Positions 1 through 8,031 of a stretch of DNA of 64,000 bases are shown here, piece by piece (positions within the stretch are counted from its first letter, which is position 1; every line of letters begins with the position of its first letter). Made by a program: the position numbers and the translations under genes. This DNA is from an uncultured Acetatifactor sp. GTDB lineage: Bacteria; Bacillota; Clostridia; Lachnospirales; Lachnospiraceae. The stretch is taken from NCBI GenBank assembly GCA_934436435.1, contig CAKSAN010000014.1, positions 1 through 64,000 on the forward strand, read 5' to 3'. The notes under the pieces are model-generated. The model was given only the letters and a program-made list of their open reading frames with translations, was not told the origin of the DNA and did no database searches.

Positions 1-91
1 AACTTCAATCCTAACACAGGATCCCGGTGCTTTCTTTTTTCTATTAACTTTTCCTACAAAAACTTTACCCTACGTTTTACCAATGTTCATC

Positions 92-120
92 AAAAAGGCT
101 GCCTCCGAAGAGACAGCCTT
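92..120 (-). terminator. Intrinsic terminator after pckA
   Basis: On the minus strand a stem AAGGCTG/CAGCCTT with an inner CTC/GAG pair and a TTCG loop is followed by a run of T. It lies 30 bases after the pckA stop, as expected for a rho-independent terminator. Bases 1-91 hold nothing else recognisable. Confidence 0.85.
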
Positions 121-149
121 CCATATTGGTATTTGTCTGTAAAGTAAGA

Positions 150-1754
150 TTACAGCTGAGGACCAGCAGCAACCAGAGCCTTACCGGCATCATTTCCTTC
201 GTATTTAGCGAAGTTCTTGATGAATCTCTGTGCCAGATCCTTTGCCTTCTCTTCCCACTGGGAAGGATCAGCGTAGGTATCTCTGGGATCCAGAATTCCG
301 GTATCAACACCGGTCAGCTCGGTAGGAACCTCGAAATCGAAGTAAGGGATCTTCTTGGTAGGAGCGGTCTTGATAGCGCCATCCAGGATAGCATCGATGA
401 TACCACGGGTATCCTTAATGGAGATACGCTTGCCGGTTCCGTTCCATCCGGTGTTAACCAGGTATGCCTTAGCACCGTTCTTCTGCATCTTCTTAACCAG
501 CTCTTCTGCATACTTGGTAGGATGCAGCTCCAGGAATGCCTGGCCGAAGCAAGCGGAGAAGGTAGGGGTAGGCTCGGTAATACCACGCTCGGTACCAGCT
601 AACTTAGCTGTGAAACCGGACAGGAAGTAGTACTGGGTCTGCTCCGGAGTCAGAATGGATACGGGAGGCAGTACGCCGAATGCATCAGCAGACAGGAAGA
701 TTACGTTCTTAGCTGCGGGTGCGGAAGAAATAGGACGTACGATATTCTTAATATGGTTAATAGGATAAGATACACGAGTATTCTCGGTAACGCTCTTATC
801 ATCGAAATCAATCTTGCCGTTGGCATCAACGGTTACGTTCTCAAGCAGAGCATCTCTCTTGATGGCGTTGTAGATGTCGGGCTCGGAATCCTTGTCCAGG
901 TTGATAACCTTAGCGTAGCATCCGCCTTCGAAATTGAATACGCCGTTGTCATCCCAGCCATGCTCGTCATCACCGATCAGCAGACGCTTAGGGTCGGTAG
1001 ACAGGGTGGTCTTACCGGTTCCGGACAGACCGAAGAAAATAGCGGTATTCTCACCGTTCATATCGGTGTTTGCGGAGCAGTGCATGGAAGCAATGCCCTT
1101 CAGAGGCAGGTAGTAGTTCATCATGGAGAACATACCCTTCTTCATCTCTCCGCCGTACCATGTGTTAACAATAACCTGCTCGCGGCTGGTGATGTTGAAA
1201 GCTACACAGGTCTCGGAATTCAGGCCCAGCTCCTTGTAATTCTCAACCTTAGCCTTGGATGCATTGTAAACTACGAAATCAGGCTCGAAGTCCTTCAGCT
1301 CTTCCTCGGTGGGTTTGATGAACATGTTGGTTACGAAATGAGCCTGCCAAGCTACCTCAACGATGAAACGGATAGCCATACGGGTGTCCTTGTTAGCGCC
1401 GCAGAATGCATCTACAACGAACAGTCTCTTGTTGGACAGCTCCTTCTTAGCGATATCCTTTACAGCAGCCCATGCTTCCTGACTCATACGATGGTTGTCG
1501 TTCTTGTACTCATCAGAGGTCCACCATACAGTGTCCTTGGAGTTCTCATCCTCAACGATGAACTTGTCTTTGGGAGAACGTCCTGTATATATACCGGTCA
1601 TAACGTTTACCGCACCGAGTTCGGTCTCCTGGCCTTTCTCATAGCCTTCCAGTTCAGGCTTCATCTCTTCTTTGAATAAATCTTCATAAGAAGGATTGTA
1701 AACGATTTCTGTGGTTCCGGTGATGCCGTACTTGCTTAAATTGATCTCTGCCAT
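150..1754 (-). CDS. pckA: Phosphoenolpyruvate carboxykinase (ATP)
   Basis: Cytosolic enzyme interconverting oxaloacetate + ATP and PEP + CO2 + ADP. In rumen and gut anaerobes it often runs toward oxaloacetate to feed succinate or propionate formation. The 534-residue length is normal for the ATP-type family. The P-loop GLSGTGKTT is at residues 242-250, followed by the metal and nucleotide segment DDEHGW (262-267) and FEGGCYAK. The start ATG has AGAGG upstream. It has its own promoter and terminator, so it is monocistronic. The carboxyltransferase operon at 22-27 kb acts on the same C4 pool. Family assignment is secure; physiological direction is inference. Confidence 0.97.
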   Translation of the reverse strand: MAEINLSKYGITGTTEIVYNPSYEDLFKEEMKPELEGYEKGQETELGAVNVMTGIYTGRSPKDKFIVEDENSKDTVWWTSDEYKNDNHRMSQEAWAAVKDIAKKELSNKRLFVVDAFCGANKDTRMAIRFIVEVAWQAHFVTNMFIKPTEEELKDFEPDFVVYNASKAKVENYKELGLNSETCVAFNITSREQVIVNTWYGGEMKKGMFSMMNYYLPLKGIASMHCSANTDMNGENTAIFFGLSGTGKTTLSTDPKRLLIGDDEHGWDDNGVFNFEGGCYAKVINLDKDSEPDIYNAIKRDALLENVTVDANGKIDFDDKSVTENTRVSYPINHIKNIVRPISSAPAAKNVIFLSADAFGVLPPVSILTPEQTQYYFLSGFTAKLAGTERGITEPTPTFSACFGQAFLELHPTKYAEELVKKMQKNGAKAYLVNTGWNGTGKRISIKDTRGIIDAILDGAIKTAPTKKIPYFDFEVPTELTGVDTGILDPRDTYADPSQWEEKAKDLAQRFIKNFAKYEGNDAGKALVAAGPQL

Positions 1755-1815
1755 CTTACATTAACCTCTTTCCTTTAAATTTATGTGTGTCTTTATCTTC
1801 TGCCACATCGTCTGT

Positions 1816-1844
1816 ATTATCTCAAACCCCAGTAAAAAAGTCAA
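1816..1844 (-). promoter_or_regulatory. Sigma-A-type promoter of pckA
   Basis: Minus-strand -35 TTGACT (1844-1839), a 17-base spacer, and -10 GATAAT (1821-1816). The leader to the ATG is about 55 bases. No operator-like symmetry is evident. Confidence 0.75.
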
Positions 1845-1882
1845 GAAACCGTTAAAAATTTTATAGTCATTTTATAGTTTTC

Positions 1883-3682
1883 TTATTTTACTCCGGTTTC
1901 TACCGCCAGCCACTCTTTTTCTTCCTCATTCAGATAGGGAGAAATCTTCTCGTAGACGGTCTTCTGATACTCGTGCAGATACTTGATCTGGGTATCATTC
2001 AGGTACTTTTCGTCAATGGCTTCTCTGTCGATGGGCACCCAGGTCAGAGTCTCAAAATGCATGAACTGACCGTACTCGTTCTTCACATCGTTTTTTGCCA
2101 CCATGACATTCTCGATCCGGATACCGTGGCTGCCCTGAATATAGATACCGGGCTCATTGGTGATGTCCATACCGTCCTCGAACACTGCTTCCACCATGCC
2201 GCCGGTGAATCTCCAGCGCATGTTCTGGGGGCCTTCGTGTACATTCAGGATATAGCCCACGCCGTGTCCGGTGCCACACTGATAATCAATATCCATATCC
2301 CAGATGGGCTGTCTCGCCAGAATATCCAGATTCCGTCCGGTACAGCCGTAGAGCCAGTGGGCATGGGTCAACTGCATGACCGCTGCTGCTACCATGGTGT
2401 AGTGCTTTTTGATTTCCTCGGAAATGGGGCCTAATACGATGGTTCTGGTCACATCGGTGGTACCGCCCAGATACTGTCCGCCGGAATCTACCAGAAGCAT
2501 CCCTTCCGGTTCCAGTGTCGCACAGTTCTCCGGAGTTGCCTCGTAATGCATCATGGCTGCATTGGACTTGTAGCCTGCGATGGTCGGGAAGGACAGATCC
2601 AGGAATTCCGGGATCTCTCTTCTCTTCTGTTCCAGATAGTCCGCTGCGGTCACTTCGGTGATCTTTTCTTTTCCCACATGGGTCTTCAGCCAGTAGATGA
2701 ATTTCGTTACGGCCACGCTGTCCTTTAAGAAGATCTCCTGCATTCTTGCAAGCTCTACCGGATTCTTGATGGCTTTTAACAGCTCGGTGGGATTCTTACC
2801 CTCTACCGGTTTCTGATCCTTCTGCAATGTCTTATATAAAGTATAACTGCAATATCTGTTGTCCATGAGGATCGCATTGCCCGCAGGAAGTGCCTTCAGG
2901 AAGTCCACGATGGTGCCGTATTCCTTCACCTCGATGTGATGGGCTGCCAGATATTCTGTCACCTGTGCATCCAGAGCCTTCTGCTGGATAAACAGGGTTG
3001 CGGTGTCCTCTGTAATATAGGCATAGGACATTGCCACCGGATTGCATTCCACATCGCAGCCGCGGATATTGAAGAGCCACATCAGATCATCCAGCTTGGT
3101 CAGAAGCAGTGCGTTGGCACCGTCCTTTGCCATCTTTTCTCTGGTCTCTGCAAGCTTTTCCTCCACGCTCTTACCGGCAATCTTTTCGTCCAGTACGGTA
3201 ACTTTCCCGGCAGGGAAATCCGGTCTGTTCATCCAGATGCTCTCTGCCAGATCCTTCTCGTAGGCGATACGGATCTGCTTCTTTTCCAGTACCTTTTCGT
3301 ATTTTTTACCGTCCATGGCTGCGATGACTCTGCCATCGCAGCCTAAGGTCTGACCCTGCTGCATGTTTTGCTCCAGAAACTCTTCGATGGTAGGAACACC
3401 TTCCTGCAGCATGCGGAACAGTTCTACGCCTGTTCCTTCCAATTCTGCTTCTGCCTGAATGAAATATCTGCCGTCGGTCCACAGTCCGGCGCCGTTCTTC
3501 CATACCAACAGCGTACCGTTGGAGCCGGTGAAATTGCTGAAATATTCTCTTACCTTAAAATAATCATTTACATATTCGGAATTATGAAAATCCGCGGTAG
3601 GCATCATATAGAAATCAATGCCTTCCTCCTGCATCTTCCCTCGAAGAAGCGCAAGTCTGTCCTGAATCACTTTGTTTTCCAT
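1883..3682 (-). CDS. Xaa-Pro aminopeptidase, M24B family
   Basis: Metallopeptidase removing N-terminal residues ahead of proline; cytosolic, as no signal peptide is present. The 599-residue protein has the long three-domain form: two creatinase-N-like domains (about 1-300) and a pita-bread catalytic domain (about 310-535). Metal ligands are visible in order: the first Asp in LVDSGGQYLGGTTDVTRT with the second Asp in its TDV, His in GTGHGVGY, Glu in TNEPGIY and Glu in GIRIENVM. A GGAGA ribosome binding site precedes the ATG. It starts 21 bases after deoC and shares that transcript. The family is certain; substrate preference is unknown. Confidence 0.93.
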   Translation of the reverse strand: MENKVIQDRLALLRGKMQEEGIDFYMMPTADFHNSEYVNDYFKVREYFSNFTGSNGTLLVWKNGAGLWTDGRYFIQAEAELEGTGVELFRMLQEGVPTIEEFLEQNMQQGQTLGCDGRVIAAMDGKKYEKVLEKKQIRIAYEKDLAESIWMNRPDFPAGKVTVLDEKIAGKSVEEKLAETREKMAKDGANALLLTKLDDLMWLFNIRGCDVECNPVAMSYAYITEDTATLFIQQKALDAQVTEYLAAHHIEVKEYGTIVDFLKALPAGNAILMDNRYCSYTLYKTLQKDQKPVEGKNPTELLKAIKNPVELARMQEIFLKDSVAVTKFIYWLKTHVGKEKITEVTAADYLEQKRREIPEFLDLSFPTIAGYKSNAAMMHYEATPENCATLEPEGMLLVDSGGQYLGGTTDVTRTIVLGPISEEIKKHYTMVAAAVMQLTHAHWLYGCTGRNLDILARQPIWDMDIDYQCGTGHGVGYILNVHEGPQNMRWRFTGGMVEAVFEDGMDITNEPGIYIQGSHGIRIENVMVAKNDVKNEYGQFMHFETLTWVPIDREAIDEKYLNDTQIKYLHEYQKTVYEKISPYLNEEEKEWLAVETGVK

Positions 3683-3703
3683 GTTATCTCCATTCTATAT
3701 ATT

Positions 3704-4369
3704 TTAATATCCTTCCGTGATTTCGCCCTTACAGAGTCCTACGGCTCTGGAAGTACCGATTCTCTCACAGCCAAGTCCTAAGAACATTTCCAGATCTTCC
3801 ATGCTGGACACGCCGCCTGCCGCTTTGATCTTCACATTGGGGCCGATGTATTTTTTGAACAGTTCCACATCTTCCTTGGTGGCGCCGCCGGTTCCGAAGC
3901 CGGTGGACGTCTTGATGAAGTCCGCTCCGGCATTGGTCACTGCCTTGCACATGGCGATCTTCTCTTCCTCCGTCAGATAGCAGGTCTCGATGATGACTTT
4001 GAGGATGTGGTCTCCGCACTCCTTTTTCAGGGTCCGGATCTCCTCCTCCACCTTGTCAAACAGCCCGTTCTTCACATCGCTGATATTGACTACCATATCG
4101 ATCTCGTTGCAGCCGTCCTCCAGTGCCTTGCGCACCTCAGCCACCTTGGCTTCCGTCACACTGTAGCCTAAGGGGAATCCCACTACGGTACAGATGTTAA
4201 TCTTGTCCCCGTAAGTGTCATGGATCCTCTTAATATAGCAGGGCGGCACACATACGCTGGCGGTATGGTACTGAATCGCCTCATCACACAATTTCCGGAT
4301 ATCCTCCCAGGTAGCAAATGCCTTCAGCTGGGTATGATCCACTTTTCCAAGCATTTCTTTTGCTGTCAT
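3704..4369 (-). CDS. deoC: Deoxyribose-phosphate aldolase
   Basis: Class I aldolase splitting 2-deoxyribose-5-phosphate to glyceraldehyde-3-phosphate and acetaldehyde in deoxynucleoside salvage. The 221 residues form a complete TIM barrel. The Schiff-base lysine is K153 in FIKTSTGF, with the catalytic Asp at D91 (EIDMVVN) and the second lysine at K182 (IKAAGG). The start ATG follows GGAAGGAG at good spacing. It is first gene of a two-gene transcript with the M24 aminopeptidase. Other deo genes are absent nearby. Confidence 0.97.
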   Translation of the reverse strand: MTAKEMLGKVDHTQLKAFATWEDIRKLCDEAIQYHTASVCVPPCYIKRIHDTYGDKINICTVVGFPLGYSVTEAKVAEVRKALEDGCNEIDMVVNISDVKNGLFDKVEEEIRTLKKECGDHILKVIIETCYLTEEEKIAMCKAVTNAGADFIKTSTGFGTGGATKEDVELFKKYIGPNVKIKAAGGVSSMEDLEMFLGLGCERIGTSRAVGLCKGEITEGY

Positions 4370-4427
4370 ATTGTTCTCCTTCCGGTATCTATCTTTATAC
4401 TATTGTTACTGCCCACTAACCCTTCCC

Positions 4428-4456
4428 ATTATAGCAAAGACCTCCCGCAAGTTAAA
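4428..4456 (-). promoter_or_regulatory. Promoter of deoC and the aminopeptidase gene
   Basis: Minus-strand -35 TTTAAC (4456-4451), a 17-base spacer and an extended -10 TGCTATAAT (TATAAT at 4433-4428). It lies downstream of the hairpin array, so the array belongs to the 3' side of thrC, not to the deoC leader. Confidence 0.7.
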
Positions 4457-4497
4457 GGGAAAAGTTTATTGCCTATGCCTGTCTTAAAGCAAGTCGT

Positions 4498-4686
4498 GGG
4501 CACAGGAATACTGTTTTCCTGATTTGTACCCTTTTCAACGCAAGCTATGGGTACAGGAATATCATTTTCCCCGGCCTGTACCCTTTTCGGCATAAGCCGC
4601 GGGCACAGGGATGTCTATTTCCCTTAACTGTGCCCTTTTCAAGACAAAGACAGGGCACAGCCGGCTGGATTATCAGTGCTGTGCCC
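4498..4686 (-). repeat. Array of four tandem ~52-bp hairpin repeats
   Basis: Four units begin at 4498, 4549, 4601 and 4653 (period 51-52). Each holds an inverted repeat of about 34 bases: 4498-4531, 4549-4583, 4601-4635, 4653-4686. Arms are GGGCACAGC/GCTGTGCCC in the unit nearest thrC, GGGCACAG/CTGTGCCC in the next, and GGGTACAGG/CCTGTACCC in the third, where both arms changed together. In the fourth, the minus-strand RNA keeps pairing through one U-G wobble. Short linkers end in GAAAA on the minus strand. The array starts 38 bases after the thrC stop, in its likely 3' UTR. The 355-base gap 4370-4724 holds this array plus the deoC promoter. Function unknown. Confidence 0.9.
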
Positions 4687-4724
4687 TTCGTTCAAAAAGA
4701 CATCTATTTATACAAACTTTTCAA

Positions 4725-6212
4725 TTACATTCCCAGAAAACTCTTCACAGTATCCTTCATCTTATCCACGTCGCACTGGGTATCATGCAGCACCGGTGCG
4801 GTACGGATCTCTTCAATGGCATTGGGTACTTTCACCTTGGCGATCTTAGACAGCTCATCCACCAGCTCGAAGTCACTCATGACATCATACTTGGTGTCAA
4901 TGGCATCCATAACGCTTCTGGTGAACTTGAAGGGGCTTGCGGTGGATGCAATCACGGTAGTCTTGTGATCTCCGGTCTCAGCCACATACTTGCCGTATAC
5001 AGCGGAAGCTACTGCGGTATGAGTATCGATCACATAACCGCATTTCTCATACAGACGACGGATCTCTGCGGCGGTCTCTGCCTCGCTTGCGAAGTTGCCG
5101 TAAAAGTCAGCCAGCTGCGCCTTCATCTCTGCGGTGATCTCGTATTTACCACTGCCGGACAGCGCACTCATCAGCTCACGGTTCTTATCCGCATCATTGC
5201 CTGCGATACGGTAGATCAGACGCTCCAGATTGCTGGAGATCAGAATATCCATGGAAGGGGAAGTGGTCAGTACGAACTCTCTGTTACGGTCATAGGTTCC
5301 GGTGCGGAAGAAATCATACAGTACCTTATTGTCATTGGAAGCACAGATCAGCTTGTCGATGGGCAGTCCCATATTCTTCGCATAAAATGCAGCCAGAATA
5401 TTACCGAAGTTGCCGGTGGGAACCACAACGTTGATCTTCTCGCCCTCTGCGATCTTTCCATCCTTTAATAACTGTGCATAGGCATAGACATAATAACAGA
5501 TCTGAGGTACCAGACGTCCGATGTTAATGGAGTTTGCGGAGGAGAACTGGAAGCCCTTCTCGTCCATCTCTTTTGCCAGCTCCTTGTCGGAGAAAATCTT
5601 CTTCACGCCGGTCTGGGCATCATCGAAATTGCCGTGAATGCCTACTACAAAAGTATTGGCACCCTTCTGGGTCACCATCTGCTTCTCCTGAATGGGGCTG
5701 ACACCGTTCTTCGGGTAAAATACGATGATACGGGTACCCTTAACATCTGCAAAACCAGCCAGAGCCGCCTTACCGGTATCGCCGGAAGTTGCGGTCAGAA
5801 TCACGATCTCGTTCTTAATATTGTTCTTGCGGGCAGAAGTGATCATCAGGTGAGGTAAAATGGAAAGTGCCATATCCTTGAACGCGATGGTGGAGCCATG
5901 GAACAGTTCCAAATAATAAGCATCATCCGCCTGCACCAGAGGAGCGATTTTTTCAGTATCAAACTTGGAATCATAAGCGTTGTTGATACAGTTTTTAAGC
6001 TCTTCCTCGGTAAAGTCTGTCAGGAAAAGCTTCATAACTTCATAAGCCACCTGCTGATAGTTCATTCCGGCCAGTTCCTTCAGACTCTTGTCCAATGCAG
6101 GGACATGATCCGGTACGAACAGACCTCCGTCATCGGATAATCCTTTCAGAATCGCCTGCGATGCCGTTACCGGTTCGCTGTTACTACGTGTGCTGCGATA
6201 AATTACTTCCAT
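4725..6212 (-). CDS. thrC: Threonine synthase
   Basis: PLP enzyme converting O-phosphohomoserine to threonine and phosphate. The PLP lysine is K112 in STIAFKDMA, and the phosphate-binding loop is in TSGDTGKAAL. At 495 residues it matches the long (yeast/E. coli-like) ThrC class. The ATG at 6212 was chosen over one 75 bases upstream because GGAGGAGAGG lies directly before it and the protein then begins like other ThrC N-termini (MEVIYRSTR). The upstream leader is about 190 bases with strong secondary structure, and the 3' UTR carries the hairpin array. Other thr genes are not adjacent. Confidence 0.96.
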   Translation of the reverse strand: MEVIYRSTRSNSEPVTASQAILKGLSDDGGLFVPDHVPALDKSLKELAGMNYQQVAYEVMKLFLTDFTEEELKNCINNAYDSKFDTEKIAPLVQADDAYYLELFHGSTIAFKDMALSILPHLMITSARKNNIKNEIVILTATSGDTGKAALAGFADVKGTRIIVFYPKNGVSPIQEKQMVTQKGANTFVVGIHGNFDDAQTGVKKIFSDKELAKEMDEKGFQFSSANSINIGRLVPQICYYVYAYAQLLKDGKIAEGEKINVVVPTGNFGNILAAFYAKNMGLPIDKLICASNDNKVLYDFFRTGTYDRNREFVLTTSPSMDILISSNLERLIYRIAGNDADKNRELMSALSGSGKYEITAEMKAQLADFYGNFASEAETAAEIRRLYEKCGYVIDTHTAVASAVYGKYVAETGDHKTTVIASTASPFKFTRSVMDAIDTKYDVMSDFELVDELSKIAKVKVPNAIEEIRTAPVLHDTQCDVDKMKDTVKSFLGM

Positions 6213-6285
6213 TTCCTCTCCTCCGTGTCTATGTATGAATGTATGCCGGAATATCTCCCGGGCATCTCCATCTGTATTTCCACGC

Positions 6286-6395
6286 AACTATTCAGAACCC
6301 CATTCGCAAAATCGGTCTTTCGGAGCTTTCCTGAATAACACGCCTGCATGTTATTCGCTCATGGTGGTTACTTCGCCCATTGGCTCCGAATAGTT
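6286..6395 (-). promoter_or_regulatory. Structured leader element upstream of thrC (copy A)
   Basis: The minus-strand transcript can fold with an outer stem AACTATTC/GAATAGTT (6395-6388 with 6293-6286), then CGGAGC/GCTCCG, and an inner perfect hairpin GAATAACA/TGTTATTC (6356-6349 with 6340-6333). I see no T-box sequence, no leader peptide with threonine codons and no terminator T-run. A 53-bp relative lies at 47958-48010. It could be a cis-regulatory RNA or an inserted short repeat. Confidence 0.6.
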
Positions 6396-6407
6396 ACACT
6401 TTCGAAA

Positions 6408-6436
6408 AGTATAGCATACTTTAAACACTGTTGCAA
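6408..6436 (-). promoter_or_regulatory. Promoter of thrC
   Basis: Minus-strand TTGCAA (6436-6431), a 17-base spacer and TATACT (6413-6408). It sits just past the stop of the upstream hydrolase gene and places the structured leader inside the thrC transcript. Confidence 0.75.
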
Positions 6437-6442
6437 GGTGAA

Positions 6443-7084
6443 TCATTGAAGCGCTTTCCCGTCGGAAAAAAATTCATGTCCCCCATGCCGGAATAACAAA
6501 GTAAGCTTCTCGTCAAACCAACGCATACTTTCACTGTCGGCATATTTTCTGGCAGCAAAATACATCGCCCCTTGCGATATGTCTTCTCCCGCCAGAGCTC
6601 GTCCGACCGCATCCACAGTCTCTTCACTGATCTTCACTCTGTTATAACTGCCATCGGTAATCGGCGAGAACTGTGCCACACCGTTTTCCCGTTGGAATAC
6701 GATCTCCGTAATGCTGTCCGGAAAACGATCGGAATTCAACCGGTTCAGTATCACATTTGCCACCAACAGTTTTCCTTCCTCATCCTCGCATCCGGCCTCC
6801 GCTTCCACGATCCGAAGCAGCACCTCCAGGTCTTCCTGTTCCAGCTGATACTTACTCTCCCTCTGCAATTCGCTGCAATCCACCACTCTCTGACCGGAAG
6901 AAGTCCGGGAGGCAATTCCCATAATAATGCTCTCTTTGTCCGCCAGAAGGCTCTCCTCCGTATGTACCTCCAGCACGGTCTGCTGCATTTCCTGCCGAAT
7001 CTCCTCCATCCGACAGAGGCATAAAAGTCCGGCCAGAAATAGAAGGTTTATCATAAGTAGTCCGCTTAACGCTCTTTTATACAT
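6443..7084 (-). CDS. Cell-wall hydrolase, SleB-like, membrane-anchored
   Basis: Predicted peptidoglycan hydrolase outside the membrane. Residues 7-24 form a hydrophobic N-terminal segment, best read as a signal anchor. The SleB/Hydrolase_2 domain covers about 87-210; the likely catalytic Glu is E96 in RIVEAEAG, followed by VANVILNR and the QF..I.DG..N...I stretch typical of the family. It has no peptidoglycan-binding repeat, unlike spore SleB. The ATG follows a GGAAAGGG site. Related proteins act in spore germination or vegetative wall turnover, which the sequence does not decide. It is divergent from the AP2 gene. Confidence 0.85.
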   Translation of the reverse strand: MYKRALSGLLMINLLFLAGLLCLCRMEEIRQEMQQTVLEVHTEESLLADKESIIMGIASRTSSGQRVVDCSELQRESKYQLEQEDLEVLLRIVEAEAGCEDEEGKLLVANVILNRLNSDRFPDSITEIVFQRENGVAQFSPITDGSYNRVKISEETVDAVGRALAGEDISQGAMYFAARKYADSESMRWFDEKLTLLFRHGGHEFFSDGKALQ

Positions 7085-7194
7085 ATATTATTTGACCCTT
7101 TCCGCAATTCTCATTTTGGCTCTAACTTCATTTTATGCAGCTCGTCCGAAAAATATATCTGTTGTTCCTTTACAAAAAATGTTACTATAGGAGC

Positions 7195-8031
7195 ATGAAT
7201 GAGAAAAACAGTGAAAAAAAGCAATTGTATAAAGGAGTCTTCCGTGCTGAAAAAAAGGACGGAACCGTGTATTACCGGGCATCCCTGACCCGGAACGGCA
7301 AACATATCAGCCTGGGCAGTTACCCTGATGCCTTACAGGCGCATCATGCCTATGAGCAGGGGCTTCTCCTGTTGTCCGATCCCTCTCTCACCCTGCAGTC
7401 CTACGAAAAGACCTCTCCCCTGTCCTTTGAAAAATGGGTCTGTCTGATCAACCTGCGGGATAACGGACTCTATATCGGCAATCCGATCTATCTGGGACAG
7501 CAGCTCTTCTATTATTATCTGTCCCCTCATCATGTATTAAAATTTGATATGGAAGATCTGTTCTATTATTCCTCCCATAAGATCATGCGCCGGGGGAATC
7601 ATTATTTCGTGGCCGACTACGGCATGCAGCTGACTCTGACCTCCCGCTACGGTATCAAAAGCTACGGGGTCCCCGGAGTGGATTACTGTTTTGTCAACGG
7701 CGACCCCACGGATTTTCGAAGAGAGAATCTGCAAATTCATAATATCTATCACGGTGTCCGGAAAACAGCAGCAAAAAACGGACAGTACATTTATACTGTC
7801 CGCATTCACATCCGCGGTAATTATATTGTGGGACGCTATTCCACCGATGTGGAAGCTGCCATTGCTTACAACAAAGCCATCGACATTTTACAAAACAAAG
7901 GCGTCACCAGCAATTTCACCCCCAACTATGTGGAGGGAATTACGCCCCGCCGCTATGCAGAGATCTATTCCGCTCTTTCCATAGCACCGGGAATTCTGAA
8001 TTATCCGCCTATTTCTCCGAATAATCAATAA
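7195..8031 (+). CDS. Double AP2-domain DNA-binding protein with degraded HNH-like core
   Basis: A 278-residue protein. Residues 12-60 and 185-233 each resemble an AP2/integrase-type DNA-binding domain: YKGV or YHGV, a central basic strand pair, then LGSY or VGRY and an Ala-rich helix. Between them, about 130-182, is a segment like the HNH core of AP2-linked homing endonucleases, ending VNGDPTDFRRENLQI, but the expected His pair is replaced by DY. I infer a DNA-binding protein without nuclease activity. The ATG at 7195 has AGGAG only 1 base away; the in-frame ATG at 7135 has no site, so the start is uncertain. It is on the minority strand and its 3' end overlaps the GH25-like gene by 23 bases. 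Confidence 0.7.
   Translation: MNEKNSEKKQLYKGVFRAEKKDGTVYYRASLTRNGKHISLGSYPDALQAHHAYEQGLLLLSDPSLTLQSYEKTSPLSFEKWVCLINLRDNGLYIGNPIYLGQQLFYYYLSPHHVLKFDMEDLFYYSSHKIMRRGNHYFVADYGMQLTLTSRYGIKSYGVPGVDYCFVNGDPTDFRRENLQIHNIYHGVRKTAAKNGQYIYTVRIHIRGNYIVGRYSTDVEAAIAYNKAIDILQNKGVTSNFTPNYVEGITPRRYAEIYSALSIAPGILNYPPISPNNQ

Noticed and set aside
753..1679. 308-residue plus-strand open frame opposite pckA
   Set aside because: It is antisense to a clear gene, lacks a ribosome site and family motifs, and reflects codon bias of the opposite strand.
4611..5468. 285-residue plus-strand open frame starting inside the hairpin array
   Set aside because: It is mostly antisense to thrC and has no ribosome site; the array itself is non-coding.
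6213..6407. T-box or threonine attenuator upstream of thrC
   Set aside because: No T-box consensus, no specifier-loop layout, no terminator T-run and no Thr-rich leader peptide could be found.
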